NCBI RefSeq assembly: GCF_010111755.1
Contig: NC_088957.1
Coordinates: 186,001 to 250,000, forward strand
DNA: 64,000 nt
Source: Nakaseomyces glabratus
Taxonomy: Eukaryota; Ascomycota; Saccharomycetes; Saccharomycetales; Saccharomycetaceae
Direction of reading: 5' to 3'
Shown here one piece after another: positions 9,060 to 17,290 of the stretch. The notes below the pieces were generated by a model. The model was not told the DNA's origin. It did no database searches and saw only the letters and a program-made list of their open reading frames with translations. The first letter of the stretch is position 1. The number at the start of each line of letters is the position of its first letter. The position numbers were made by a program, and so were the translations under genes.

Positions 9060-9884
9060 CTATGATGAGACCAGTTGATCGTCGATCTCGAGCGTGGAGA
9101 AGGAGCCTGTGCCGAAATCCTTCGGCGCGTCGCACTCCAGAGGGTCTTCATCGGGCATATAAGGGAACAGATACCTATCGTCGTACAGGTAGTGTTTCTG
9201 CTCCACCACGTAGACTCCATCGACGCTGTGCGATGGCCGTAGCGACGTGGCATCACCTTTGTCCCTGATATCGACGGTGGACTCATGGAACACACCATAT
9301 ATGTCGATGTCTCGTCTGAGCACGAGCTTATCGAACTTGATGCCCTTCATCGGAGGCAGTGTCGAGCTGGAGTTGGCCCTGCTCTTGTGGATCCTGTTGA
9401 ACCTCTCCTGCCAGTTAGTCTGCTGTGAGGACTTGATCGCGTACATCTGGGCGATGTCATGTATGCGTATGTAGTCCTCGAGCAACTGCTTGCGCCCGTT
9501 GGAGTGCGACCGGCCATGCAGCGGCGCCTGGCCCGTCAGGTCGGGCCCATACAGCACGTTGAGGTCGTTCTCTTTGTTCCAGTTGATGGCGAGCGGGTCG
9601 ATGCGGTCGAGGTCGAACTGCTGTATGGACCAGCGCCTCCAGAGACAGTAGTGCAGTCTGAGGATGTAGTTGCGGTAGTCCTGGCAGTTCTCACGCGCAC
9701 AGCTGGGAAGCCTGAGTATCCGCTGCCGCTTCATCTTGAGCAGTATGCGCCACGAGACCGGGTAGTCCGCACTGCGGAACCCGTGGTGGAAGTAGTCTAT
9801 AGATTGCTTATCGTAGTTGGTCAAGTTCTCCAGCAGAACATGGTTCTGCTTGGTGACTATAGAGTCATCCATCGAGAACCTCAT
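9060..9884 (-). CDS. YKR075C/YOR062C-family protein with Reg1-like region
   Basis: 274 residues. The N-terminal 110 residues (SIDYFHHGFRSADYPVSWRI, then LHYCLWRRWSIQQFDLDRIDP, NWNKENDLNVLYGPDLTG) resemble the N-terminal region shared by YKR075C, YOR062C and the Glc7 regulatory proteins Reg1/Reg2. The two S. cerevisiae genes are duplicates of unknown function whose expression responds to glucose. Position between CKA2 and RPL3 matches YOR062C, and the AIM29 side matches YKR075C, so one gene here may represent both. GC content is higher than in surrounding DNA. A KLVLRRDIDIYGVF block near residue 190 could be a docking motif, but I do not recognise one with confidence. Confidence 0.75.
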   Translation of the reverse strand: MRFSMDDSIVTKQNHVLLENLTNYDKQSIDYFHHGFRSADYPVSWRILLKMKRQRILRLPSCARENCQDYRNYILRLHYCLWRRWSIQQFDLDRIDPLAINWNKENDLNVLYGPDLTGQAPLHGRSHSNGRKQLLEDYIRIHDIAQMYAIKSSQQTNWQERFNRIHKSRANSSSTLPPMKGIKFDKLVLRRDIDIYGVFHESTVDIRDKGDATSLRPSHSVDGVYVVEQKHYLYDDRYLFPYMPDEDPLECDAPKDFGTGSFSTLEIDDQLVSS

Positions 9885-10150
9885 TGTTGATCGTTCATAG
9901 AGGTGAGGAGTTACACAAAGGTAGAAATGTACATAATATACATAATATACAGACGCTGGCCTTCGTTAGCCATCTATCTATATTCAATATGGGACTCCAT
10001 ATATATGCCTTTTTATTGCTGCACCACCTGGGTATCGAGAACAGATGAATTACGTAGTTTTGCTTATCAACTCAACCATTGTGTGTGCGTGATTTAAGAG
10101 CACGATGCACAAGCCGGCGATCGATCGATTGCTGCTGATCTCCCGGATAT

Positions 10151-10228
10151 CGATGCTCACAAGGACTGGAATGTGATGTTGAAATGATGTTGAAATGATC
10201 ACAACGATGCTCACAACGATGCTCACAA
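10151..10228. repeat. Short tandem repeats upstream of RPL3
   Basis: CGATGCTCACAA occurs at 10151-10162 and twice in tandem at 10205-10228. TGATGTTGAAA occurs twice in tandem at 10174-10195. All are non-coding. Confidence 0.85.
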
Positions 10229-10366
10229 CGATTGGAATGCGATGCTGAAATTGCGATGCCTTTGAGCTTCCCATCGATGTGAGATCAGCACTGGTGAGGA
10301 TGCCAGTTCTGCAATTCGTGAGGCACAACACACAATGTGACTTCCACGTCCAATATTATTTGCATA

Positions 10367-10379
10367 CGTCGCTGGTGAC
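10367..10379 (-). promoter_or_regulatory. Abf1 binding site in the RPL3 promoter
   Basis: CGTCGCTGGTGAC matches the Abf1 consensus CGTNNNNNRYGAY exactly. It lies about 185 bp upstream of the RPL3 ATG. S. cerevisiae RPL3 (TCM1) is one of the few ribosomal protein genes driven by Abf1 rather than Rap1, so position and identity agree. Confidence 0.8.
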
Positions 10380-10426
10380 TGAAAATTTTTTCCAAAAAAA
10401 TTTTGCCAAAAATCTTTGCGATGAGG
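10380..10426. promoter_or_regulatory. RRPE and PAC-like elements in the RPL3 promoter
   Basis: TGAAAATTTTTTCC at 10380-10393 fits the RRPE and GCGATGAGG at 10418-10426 fits PAC with one change. They follow the Abf1 site directly. This combination is more typical of ribosome-assembly genes than of ribosomal protein genes. Confidence 0.55.
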
Positions 10427-10562
10427 TTAGGTGATTGCGATTTGAAGTATATAAAAGGCTCCTCCATGCTTTCCATTCGGGAAGTGTTTTGGTTTGACCT
10501 TTTTTCTGGGTTTGGTTCTTTCACATTTGAATCACGGCACATCGTTGTATAATAAACACATA

Positions 10563-11726
10563 ATGTCTCACAGAAAGTACGAAGCTCCACGTCACGGTCA
10601 TCTAGGTTTCTTGCCAAGAAAGAGAGCTGCCTCTGTCAGAGGTAGAGTTAAGTCCTTCCCAAAGGACGACAAGTCTAAGCCAGTTGCTTTGACCTCTTTC
10701 TTGGGTTACAAGGCTGGTATGACCACCATTGTCAGAGACTTGGACAGACCAGGTTCCAAGTTCCACAAGCGTGAGATTGTTGAAGCTGTAACCGTCGTCG
10801 ACACTCCTCCAGTTGTCGTCGTTGGTGTCGTCGGTTACGTTGAGACCCCAAGAGGTCTAAGATCCTTGACCACTGTCTGGGCTGAACACTTGTCCGACGA
10901 GGTCAAGAGAAGATTCTACAAGAACTGGTACAAGTCCAAGAAGAAGGCCTTCACCAAGTACTCTGCCAAGTACGCTCAAAACGGTGCTGAAATCGAGAGA
11001 GAGTTGGCTAGAATCAAGAAGTACGCCACTGTCGTCAGAGTCTTGGTCCACACCCAAGTCAGAAAGACCCCATTGGTCCAAAAGAAGGCTCACTTGGCTG
11101 AAATCCAATTGAACGGTGGTTCCATCTCCGAGAAGGTCGACTGGGCCCGTGAGCACTTCGAAAAGACTGTCTCTGTTGACTCTGTCTTCGAGCAAAACGA
11201 AATGATCGATGCCATTGCTGTCACCAAGGGTCACGGTTTCGAAGGTGTTACCCACAGATGGGGTACCAAGAAGCTTCCAAGAAAGACCCACAGAGGTTTG
11301 AGAAAGGTTGCTTGTATCGGTGCTTGGCATCCAGCCCACGTTATGTGGTCCGTCGCCAGAGCTGGTCAAAGAGGTTACCACCACAGAACCTCCATCAACC
11401 ACAAGATCTACAGAATCGGTAAGGGTGACGATGAAGGTAACGCTGCTACCAACTTCGACAGAACCAAGAAGACCATCAACCCAATGGGTGGTTTCGTCCA
11501 CTACGGTATGGTCAACAACGACTTCGTCATGGTCAAGGGTTCCATCCCAGGTTGCAAGAAGAGAGTTGTCACCTTGAGAAAGTCCTTGTACACCAACACT
11601 TCCAGAAAGGCCGTCGAAGAAGTCACCTTGAAGTGGATCGACACTGCTTCCAAGTTCGGTAAGGGTAGATTCCAAACCCCAGCTGAAAAGCACGCCTTCA
11701 TGGGTACTTTGAAGAAGGATTTGTAA
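10563..11726 (+). CDS. RPL3: 60S ribosomal protein uL3
   Basis: 387 residues, identical in length to S. cerevisiae Rpl3. The protein lies near the peptidyl-transferase centre. The sequence begins [20 protein letters not shown]; the region around [21 protein letters not shown] carries the long extension toward the catalytic centre, including the conserved His in THRGLRK. Codon use is strongly biased to preferred yeast codons, as expected for high expression. The frame is open from 10494 upstream, but the ATG at 10563 gives the known N-terminus. There is no intron. In S. cerevisiae it is YOR063W, next to YOR062C, so this pair keeps the chromosome XV order. Confidence 0.99.
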   Translation: MSHRKYEAPRHGHLGFLPRKRAASVRGRVKSFPKDDKSKPVALTSFLGYKAGMTTIVRDLDRPGSKFHKREIVEAVTVVDTPPVVVVGVVGYVETPRGLRSLTTVWAEHLSDEVKRRFYKNWYKSKKKAFTKYSAKYAQNGAEIERELARIKKYATVVRVLVHTQVRKTPLVQKKAHLAEIQLNGGSISEKVDWAREHFEKTVSVDSVFEQNEMIDAIAVTKGHGFEGVTHRWGTKKLPRKTHRGLRKVACIGAWHPAHVMWSVARAGQRGYHHRTSINHKIYRIGKGDDEGNAATNFDRTKKTINPMGGFVHYGMVNNDFVMVKGSIPGCKKRVVTLRKSLYTNTSRKAVEEVTLKWIDTASKFGKGRFQTPAEKHAFMGTLKKDL

Positions 11727-11874
11727 TAAAACTTTTAAGTCTCTTTATAAATTTTATATAACTTAATCCATCTTCTTTTTTTTTAAAGCTGCATATTGGC
11801 AATACAACTGAAATCAAATCTAAATAAGGTATGAAATCTTTAGGCAATGAAATCCATATGTCAATGAAATGAAA

Positions 11875-11917
11875 TCAAATCAAGTATGTCAATGAAATCA
11901 ATTCAAATCAAGTATGT
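11875..11917. repeat. 15-bp direct repeat with 28-bp period
   Basis: TCAAATCAAGTATGT is found at 11875-11889 and again, perfectly, at 11903-11917. Related GTCAATGAAAT and GAAATCAAAT words surround it. Confidence 0.85.
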
Positions 11918-12009
11918 AAGGCAATATTACAAATCAATTGCCATGCTACGCTCTGCCAAGGACTATTACAAATGGAGGTCTATCAATATATTTGATAGGG
12001 AACCCACAA

Positions 12010-12291
12010 ACCCTAACATACGTCACTGCGAAGAAGAAGGGTTTAGGGCTTCTTTCCGCACTGTGGAATGTAGCCCATTTGTACGAGACCAACAGAAATA
12101 GGGGCATCCAGTGTAGGGCTCTCCCCTTTTGAAAACCCTAAATTGCTTGTGCCCGTCATTGCGCTGGTTTCTGTGGGGGGGCACCGGATTGCAATCAAAC
12201 CCTACAACGGGGCCTCTCTGAGTTTGGTGTCAAGCCAAATCGCCCACGGACTGTACTCTGCGGAGTTTGTGTGCGTAAATCAGAATTAGGG
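12010..12291. promoter_or_regulatory. Cluster of TTAGGG/CCCTAA (Tbf1-like) motifs upstream of ECM4
   Basis: ACCCTAA at 12010-12016 and 12135-12141, AACCCTA at 12198-12204, TTAGGG at 12043-12048 and 12286-12291, and TAGGG at 12114-12118. That is six matches on both strands within 282 bp. The Tbf1 factor of budding yeasts binds ARCCCTAA and controls snoRNA genes and some ribosomal genes. Whether Tbf1 acts here is inference. Confidence 0.55.
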
Positions 12292-12454
12292 CTTGCCACC
12301 TGCCGAACCCCTTGCCCCATGCCCCATGGCCCATGGCCCTCCAGCTCCAGGCGAAAAGGTATAAATAGGGTCCTCTTTCAACTTACAATATCTCTTTCAT
12401 CCAGAACCAAAACTAATCAATAATCTAGCAATCCCAATCGCAATCACAATCGTA

Positions 12455-13549
12455 ATGTCTAAACAGTGGGCTGACGGTAAGGACGGTGTTTTCAGAAGAC
12501 AGGTGTCTTCTTTCAGAGAGACTATTTCCAACTCTCATCCAGTTTTCAAGCCTGCCAAGGGTAGGTACTGGCTGTACGTCTGTTTGGCTTGTCCATGGGC
12601 GCACAGAACTTTGATCGCCAGAGCATTGAAAGGTTTGACCTCTGCTATTGGTGTTTCCGTTGTGCACTGGCACTTGGACGAGAAGGGATGGAGGTTCTTG
12701 CAAGGCGATGCGCAGGAGCTTTTGGCCGGCAAGGCCTATGAGATTGCCGGTGGTATTGAAGGTGCCAACTCCGATGTCAGCACCCGTGTTGGCGACATCA
12801 AGAACGACAGCGAAAGGTTGTTCGTTGACGGTTCGGTCGAGCCTCACCACCACTTCGAGAGATTGAGTGAGCTGTACTTGAAGAGCAACCCTGACTACAA
12901 GGACAGATTCACCGTTCCAGTGCTATGGGACACTGAGACCCAGACCATTGTCAACAACGAGAGCAGTGAGATCATCAGAATCTTGAACAGTGACGCCTTC
13001 GACCAGTTCAGAGACAGCGACGCTGAGGTCCCAGACTTGGTTCCAAAGGAGCTAGAAGCCGAGATCGACGAGGTCAACAAGTGGACCTACGACAACATCA
13101 ACAACGGTGTCTACAAGGCCGGTTTCTCTGAAAACGGCAGCAACTACGAGGACGAAGTCACCAATGTGTTCACCCACCTGGACAAGGTCGAGTCCTTGCT
13201 GGCCGACAAGTACAAGAAGCTAGAGAAGGAGCTGGGCGACAAGGCCAAGATCCTGTCCAAGTACTTCATCGTCGGTAACCAGATCACCGAGACCGACATC
13301 AGACTGTACACTACCATCGTCAGATTCGACCCAGTTTACGTCCAGCACTTCAAGTGTAACTTCACCTCCATCAGAGAAGGCTACCCATACATCCACCTGT
13401 GGTTGCAAAACTTGTACTGGAACTACCCAGCTTTCGGCAAGACCACAGACTTCAACCACATCAAGCTGCACTACACCAGGTCCCACCCAAGAATCAACCC
13501 ATTGGGCCTAACCCCATTGGGTCCAAAGCCTGACATCAGACCTTTGTAA
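12455..13549 (+). CDS. ECM4: Omega-class glutathione transferase (S-glutathionyl-(chloro)hydroquinone reductase type)
   Basis: 364 residues (S. cerevisiae Ecm4/Gto2 370). The N-terminus MSKQWADGKDGVFRRQVSSF and the body match Ecm4. The active-site Cys is C46 in LACPWAHR, followed by RALKGLTSAIGVSVVHW; the C-terminal helical domain includes FIVGNQITETDIRLYTT and the tail ends LTPLGPKPDIRPL. The enzyme has glutathione-dependent thiol transferase and reductase activity, thought to be cytosolic. Codon use is strongly biased, suggesting high expression, and a TATA box lies 88 bp upstream. In S. cerevisiae it is YKR076W, so the chromosome XI track resumes here. Confidence 0.96.
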   Translation: MSKQWADGKDGVFRRQVSSFRETISNSHPVFKPAKGRYWLYVCLACPWAHRTLIARALKGLTSAIGVSVVHWHLDEKGWRFLQGDAQELLAGKAYEIAGGIEGANSDVSTRVGDIKNDSERLFVDGSVEPHHHFERLSELYLKSNPDYKDRFTVPVLWDTETQTIVNNESSEIIRILNSDAFDQFRDSDAEVPDLVPKELEAEIDEVNKWTYDNINNGVYKAGFSENGSNYEDEVTNVFTHLDKVESLLADKYKKLEKELGDKAKILSKYFIVGNQITETDIRLYTTIVRFDPVYVQHFKCNFTSIREGYPYIHLWLQNLYWNYPAFGKTTDFNHIKLHYTRSHPRINPLGLTPLGPKPDIRPL

Positions 13550-13702
13550 GAAGTATCTATTATAAATGGACATAGACTCTACATAATCTAAATATATAGC
13601 TTAATCCAAAACTTCTCACTATTACAACCATCTCCTGAACAGCAATTGCTTATACTGGTTCCAGCACACGACATACTTAATTTATACCCTTTTGGGTAAA
13701 AG

Positions 13703-13708
13703 ACGCGT
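13703..13708. promoter_or_regulatory. MCB element (ACGCGT) upstream of the MSA2-like gene
   Basis: ACGCGT occurs once in the 319-bp spacer between ECM4 and the MSA2-like gene, 161 bp before its ATG. MCB is the MBF site of G1/S genes, which fits a protein thought to bind SBF/MBF. Confidence 0.5.
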
Positions 13709-13868
13709 TAAATTTTTTTCTATGGCTTCCCGGGATCAAAGCACTCGCCATTTCAATTTTTTGGCAGGTAGTATATAAGGCAAGCACTTGTTCACTCCGT
13801 GGGGGGGATTCAAACTGATTCTGGTCACATACCTTTCAACTGACCTAAAGCGACTTGGAGGACTAGTG

Positions 13869-15284
13869 ATGCAGAGATCAGGCAGTGTTAATATAGAAGT
13901 GTCGCGGTTCAGTAGCATTGACGGTGTGCTGGGTGCGGAGGATACACGGGTGCACAGGAAGACCAGGTCTGAAGTAGTGTTCACTACTCCGGTGAAGGAG
14001 TCTGCCAGCCAGCACGCGACGCCGCCTTCTACGTTTAGCGTTTTATTCAGTGCGGAGAAGAAGTCTCAGGAGTCTCCGGTGAGCCGTCACTCCCCCAACG
14101 ACCTGTTCCAGATGAAGAACAAGCTCAATAAGCTCGCGTTTAAGTTCTCCCTGGATATTGGTGCCGATGGGAAAGCAGCCATTGTCAACGGTGGTAACAG
14201 CAGTGCCCCTGCTTCGGTGAAGAAAGAGGATCAGGACACGAAAGCTGAGGATAAGGTGCCTGAGAAAGAAGAAGAGAGTGAGGACTCCGCTGCTACAAAG
14301 ACAAGAATACTAAGTATCTTGAAACAGATGAGAAATAACAACAAGAAGAGAAGGACTAACGATGCTTCCCCCAAGAGGATCACTAAGGCGAGCCAGATCG
14401 TCTCCAGCGTGTCGAGTTCTCCTTCAAAGAAGTTGATCCTGCCTCCAACCACTCAATTAGTGAGAGACAAAGTCACTAGCAATTCTGGTTCGAAACTGCC
14501 CACTTTGCTAGTCACAGAAACACAGTCCCCATCAACTCCAAAACCTGCTCCTTTGCTCCCTAATGATTGTAACGTTACGCCGGGATATAACATGATCGAC
14601 CAGGCACTTTTGAGTAGGCCAGGTTCAAAATTTGCTTCACCAAACGGACTAAGTTTCTCACCAAGGAATAGATTGCTGCCAAGGATGAGTATTAGTGGTG
14701 AGAAGAAATTCTCCAAAGGGTTTTCACCAAGGGGTCTTACGGATACAACTAACGGGAATAGCTTGGATAGCTTCCTAATGGGTAATGATCTTGAAAACAA
14801 CTGGTCAGATCTTTACTTCAACCAAGCTCAGACGAACGGTGCATCAAGAAGAAACAGTGTACAATTTTCTGTCAACGGCGCTTCATCTCCTAACTGGTTC
14901 AAGTATGACTCTGCTAATATCACATTAAGCCCTCTAAGAAACTTAGAAAACATCCAGAATCAAAACACTAACGGCAACAATAACCCAACATCCATCATCT
15001 CTTCACCAGTGTTTATTCGCCACGATGATACAACTGATGAGAATCAAATAATGAGAATAAATCAGCACGAGAAGGAACATTATAAGCAACAAAACCAATC
15101 CTTTCTACAGAAGTTGACCTCATCATACAGCCAACCAAATGGTGACACTAATCAAATAACCATGTCTCACATTTACCGTACATTACACAATAACTCTAAG
15201 GCTCCAAATAGCGCTGGTATCGCTGCTGGACACGATAACCTCGAAGACGATGCAAGTTCTGCACTAAAGACATTAATTAAATAA
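13869..15284 (+). CDS. MSA2: MSA1/MSA2-like putative G1-specific transcription regulator
   Basis: 471 residues, largely disordered and rich in Ser, Asn and Pro. Position between ECM4 and YKR078W matches YKR077W (MSA2), whose product with Msa1 associates with SBF and MBF to time the G1 transcription wave. A short conserved-looking block at about residues 75-98 (FQMKNKLNKLAFKFSLDIG) resembles the helical motif by which G1/S co-regulators such as Whi5 and Nrm1 contact Swi6. Another block, KTRILSILKQMRNNNKKRR, follows near residue 145. The frame is open from a TTG at 13788; the first ATG is at 13869. Identity rests mainly on synteny; a Whi5/Srl3-type protein is the alternative. Confidence 0.6.
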   Translation: MQRSGSVNIEVSRFSSIDGVLGAEDTRVHRKTRSEVVFTTPVKESASQHATPPSTFSVLFSAEKKSQESPVSRHSPNDLFQMKNKLNKLAFKFSLDIGADGKAAIVNGGNSSAPASVKKEDQDTKAEDKVPEKEEESEDSAATKTRILSILKQMRNNNKKRRTNDASPKRITKASQIVSSVSSSPSKKLILPPTTQLVRDKVTSNSGSKLPTLLVTETQSPSTPKPAPLLPNDCNVTPGYNMIDQALLSRPGSKFASPNGLSFSPRNRLLPRMSISGEKKFSKGFSPRGLTDTTNGNSLDSFLMGNDLENNWSDLYFNQAQTNGASRRNSVQFSVNGASSPNWFKYDSANITLSPLRNLENIQNQNTNGNNNPTSIISSPVFIRHDDTTDENQIMRINQHEKEHYKQQNQSFLQKLTSSYSQPNGDTNQITMSHIYRTLHNNSKAPNSAGIAAGHDNLEDDASSALKTLIK

Positions 15285-15639
15285 TTTCTTAGCAACTAAT
15301 ATTAATGATGTATTCTTTTAATATATAAAACTAAACAAATAACGCTATTCTTAATCATCGTATGGACACTACGTTAGTTCAACACAATTTCAATCGTCTC
15401 GCCTTGAAAATTGCACTTTTGACAAATTATGCGATGAGTTTGCTAGAAAAGGGACTCATACAATTGTAGTGGTTGTATTTTCTTGCTTTCTCTGAGAGTG
15501 TAATGCTCTAAATTTTACTGCTCACCAGTAGATGTACTAGTTAACTGCTACGGATTTATATACTTTTGAGAGCAATTTGGCAGTGATCAATGGGGGCTGA
15601 AGATATAGTGAAAAATAGGGAATAAGAATTGAGTAAAAC
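15285..15639. promoter_or_regulatory. Promoter region of the YKR078W homologue
   Basis: 355 bp. Contains GCGATGAGT at 15431-15439, a near match to PAC. No gene is seen. Confidence 0.4.
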
Positions 15640-17229
15640 ATGGAGCAGAATACAAGAGGTGAGGACGAAATTAATGATAGCACCTTGTCTGATTCATCAA
15701 GTATGAATAATGAGACAGCCGTGTCAAATGGGGAATCAAAGGGAGATAATGAAGTGTTGGAAGAACAAAGTCAAGGATTTGATAACGAGTCGAATTTAGA
15801 GGAGCAAATGAATACCTCACTGCATATAAATGAAGATGTTAAAATACAAGATAATTACAACATAAATTTTGAAGAGTGCAATAAATTGATTAAAAGGAAA
15901 TGGACTCGGCGAAGGCCTATAATAGTAGACCATTGCCTGCCGAACAGGAGTCCAGATATTGACAAGCCTTCTACTAATGGGAAGCTCCATAATAATTCTA
16001 AAACAGAAAATGTAGGAGGACAAGAAGATGATGAAAAAGAGGAGGAATTAATCATTAATATAGAGCCAATTGAGAATGGTGGTGAAAGTGGTATTGATAA
16101 TATACAATTTAAAATTATATTACACTCTGGCCTGACAACCAAAAGCACAGTCATTCGCAAACTAAGTGATTTTTATGTGCTATATCGACAACTTCAAAGT
16201 AATAACTGGGGTGTAATAATACCACCACCACCATTATTGTGTCAATTGCCTGATAAAGTAAAGCCGTCTATCACTGATACCTGTAGGAATCAGATGCAGA
16301 TGATGTTGGAGCATATTCTTAACAATGAATATCTACGCAATGATATCGACTTCAAGTGCTTCTTAAATAGTGATGACTATATCAATGAGTCTGTTAAAAG
16401 AGCTAATATAACAAACTCTTTAGCACTTGACACTACTCGGCCTTTTGACTCAGCGCATATCAGTTTACTGAAGCTATTTGGAAGCGAGGAAGGAAAAGAA
16501 ATTATTCTTAATGGTGGCATAGAGAGTGAGTATAAAGGGCTATTCTCTTTTAGTACAATACCGACTTATAAAGAAAATGATGAGTATTTGATAAAGGCAT
16601 TTGACAGAATCTCGATAATTGAACAACAATTCAAAACACTGGTTACATCCCTTACTCTAATAGACAAAGAACGGGGCGAACTAAAATCAGTTCAACTAGA
16701 GTATTATAAGACGTTGCAAGGCCTGGCTGACGAAGAATTGAACAAGCATTGCTCAGAAGTAATTAGAGCTTTTGCTAGGAATCATCAACAAACAGTGCTT
16801 TTTATTGATGAAGATTCTGTACAAGAGTATGAGAATGTTTGGACGTCAGTTGATTTGTTTCTCCGATACTGCACTAGTATAAGAGCTACATTAGATCAAA
16901 GAGTAATACTAGGTACATATTGTTTGATTGTAAAAACACAGTTACAAAAGGCTACCGCTGCATTGGAAAAATTAAATGGAGGATCAGTATTTGTTTTCAG
17001 AAGCGTGGATAAAAAGGAGCAACTGGAGAAAACTATACAGATACTTTCTAGGCGCAAAACTAAAATCGAGGCAGAAATTGAAAGTATAACAACAGAAATT
17101 AAAAAGAATTTAAGGAATTTCTATGGATTTATCTCTAAGATTTTCATGAAAAATACGGAAAAATATGTTGATGCATTATTAGTAACTCATAATAAACAAA
17201 AAGAGAGTTGGGAAAATTTCCCTCTGTAA
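15640..17229 (+). CDS. YKR078W: PX-domain protein, YKR078W homologue (Vps5 relative)
   Basis: 529 residues (S. cerevisiae 585). The N-terminal 130 residues are acidic and variable. A PX domain follows at about 145-255: RKLSDFYVLYRQLQ, the proline-rich IIPPPPLL and KCFLNSDDY are typical of PX domains that bind phosphoinositides. The C-terminal half is helical, with a predicted coiled-coil character consistent with a BAR-like region. In S. cerevisiae this is the duplicate of the retromer sorting nexin VPS5 (YOR069W); its own role is not established. It is convergent with TRZ1, the two stops being about 60 bp apart. Confidence 0.85.
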   Translation: MEQNTRGEDEINDSTLSDSSSMNNETAVSNGESKGDNEVLEEQSQGFDNESNLEEQMNTSLHINEDVKIQDNYNINFEECNKLIKRKWTRRRPIIVDHCLPNRSPDIDKPSTNGKLHNNSKTENVGGQEDDEKEEELIINIEPIENGGESGIDNIQFKIILHSGLTTKSTVIRKLSDFYVLYRQLQSNNWGVIIPPPPLLCQLPDKVKPSITDTCRNQMQMMLEHILNNEYLRNDIDFKCFLNSDDYINESVKRANITNSLALDTTRPFDSAHISLLKLFGSEEGKEIILNGGIESEYKGLFSFSTIPTYKENDEYLIKAFDRISIIEQQFKTLVTSLTLIDKERGELKSVQLEYYKTLQGLADEELNKHCSEVIRAFARNHQQTVLFIDEDSVQEYENVWTSVDLFLRYCTSIRATLDQRVILGTYCLIVKTQLQKATAALEKLNGGSVFVFRSVDKKEQLEKTIQILSRRKTKIEAEIESITTEIKKNLRNFYGFISKIFMKNTEKYVDALLVTHNKQKESWENFPL

Positions 17230-17290
17230 ATAATTTATGGATACGACAATTTAATAATTTTTTATAGATATGATACTATTGGCAGGCCAT

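Larger units (their letters stand above)
9885..10562. promoter_or_regulatory. Divergent promoter region of the YKR075C-type gene and RPL3
   Basis: 678 bp. It contains short tandem repeats (10151-10228), a perfect Abf1 match (10367-10379), RRPE/PAC-like elements (10380-10426) and a TATA-like TATATAAAAG at 10448-10457. A frame open from 10494 upstream of the RPL3 ATG lacks conservation and is not used. No separate gene is seen. Confidence 0.6.
11727..12454. promoter_or_regulatory. RPL3 3' region and ECM4 promoter region
   Basis: 728 bp with three visible elements: direct repeats (11875-11917), a cluster of TTAGGG/CCCTA motifs (12010-12291), and a TATA box TATAAATA at 12360-12367, 88 bp before the ECM4 ATG. 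From about 12150 to 12350 the sequence is less AT-rich than the usual spacer. I see no ORF or recognisable RNA gene, but a snoRNA cannot be excluded. Confidence 0.6.

Noticed and set aside
10857..11693. 278-codon minus-strand frame inside RPL3
   Set aside because: A product of the strong codon bias of RPL3. No homology or promoter, and it lies fully antisense to a conserved gene.
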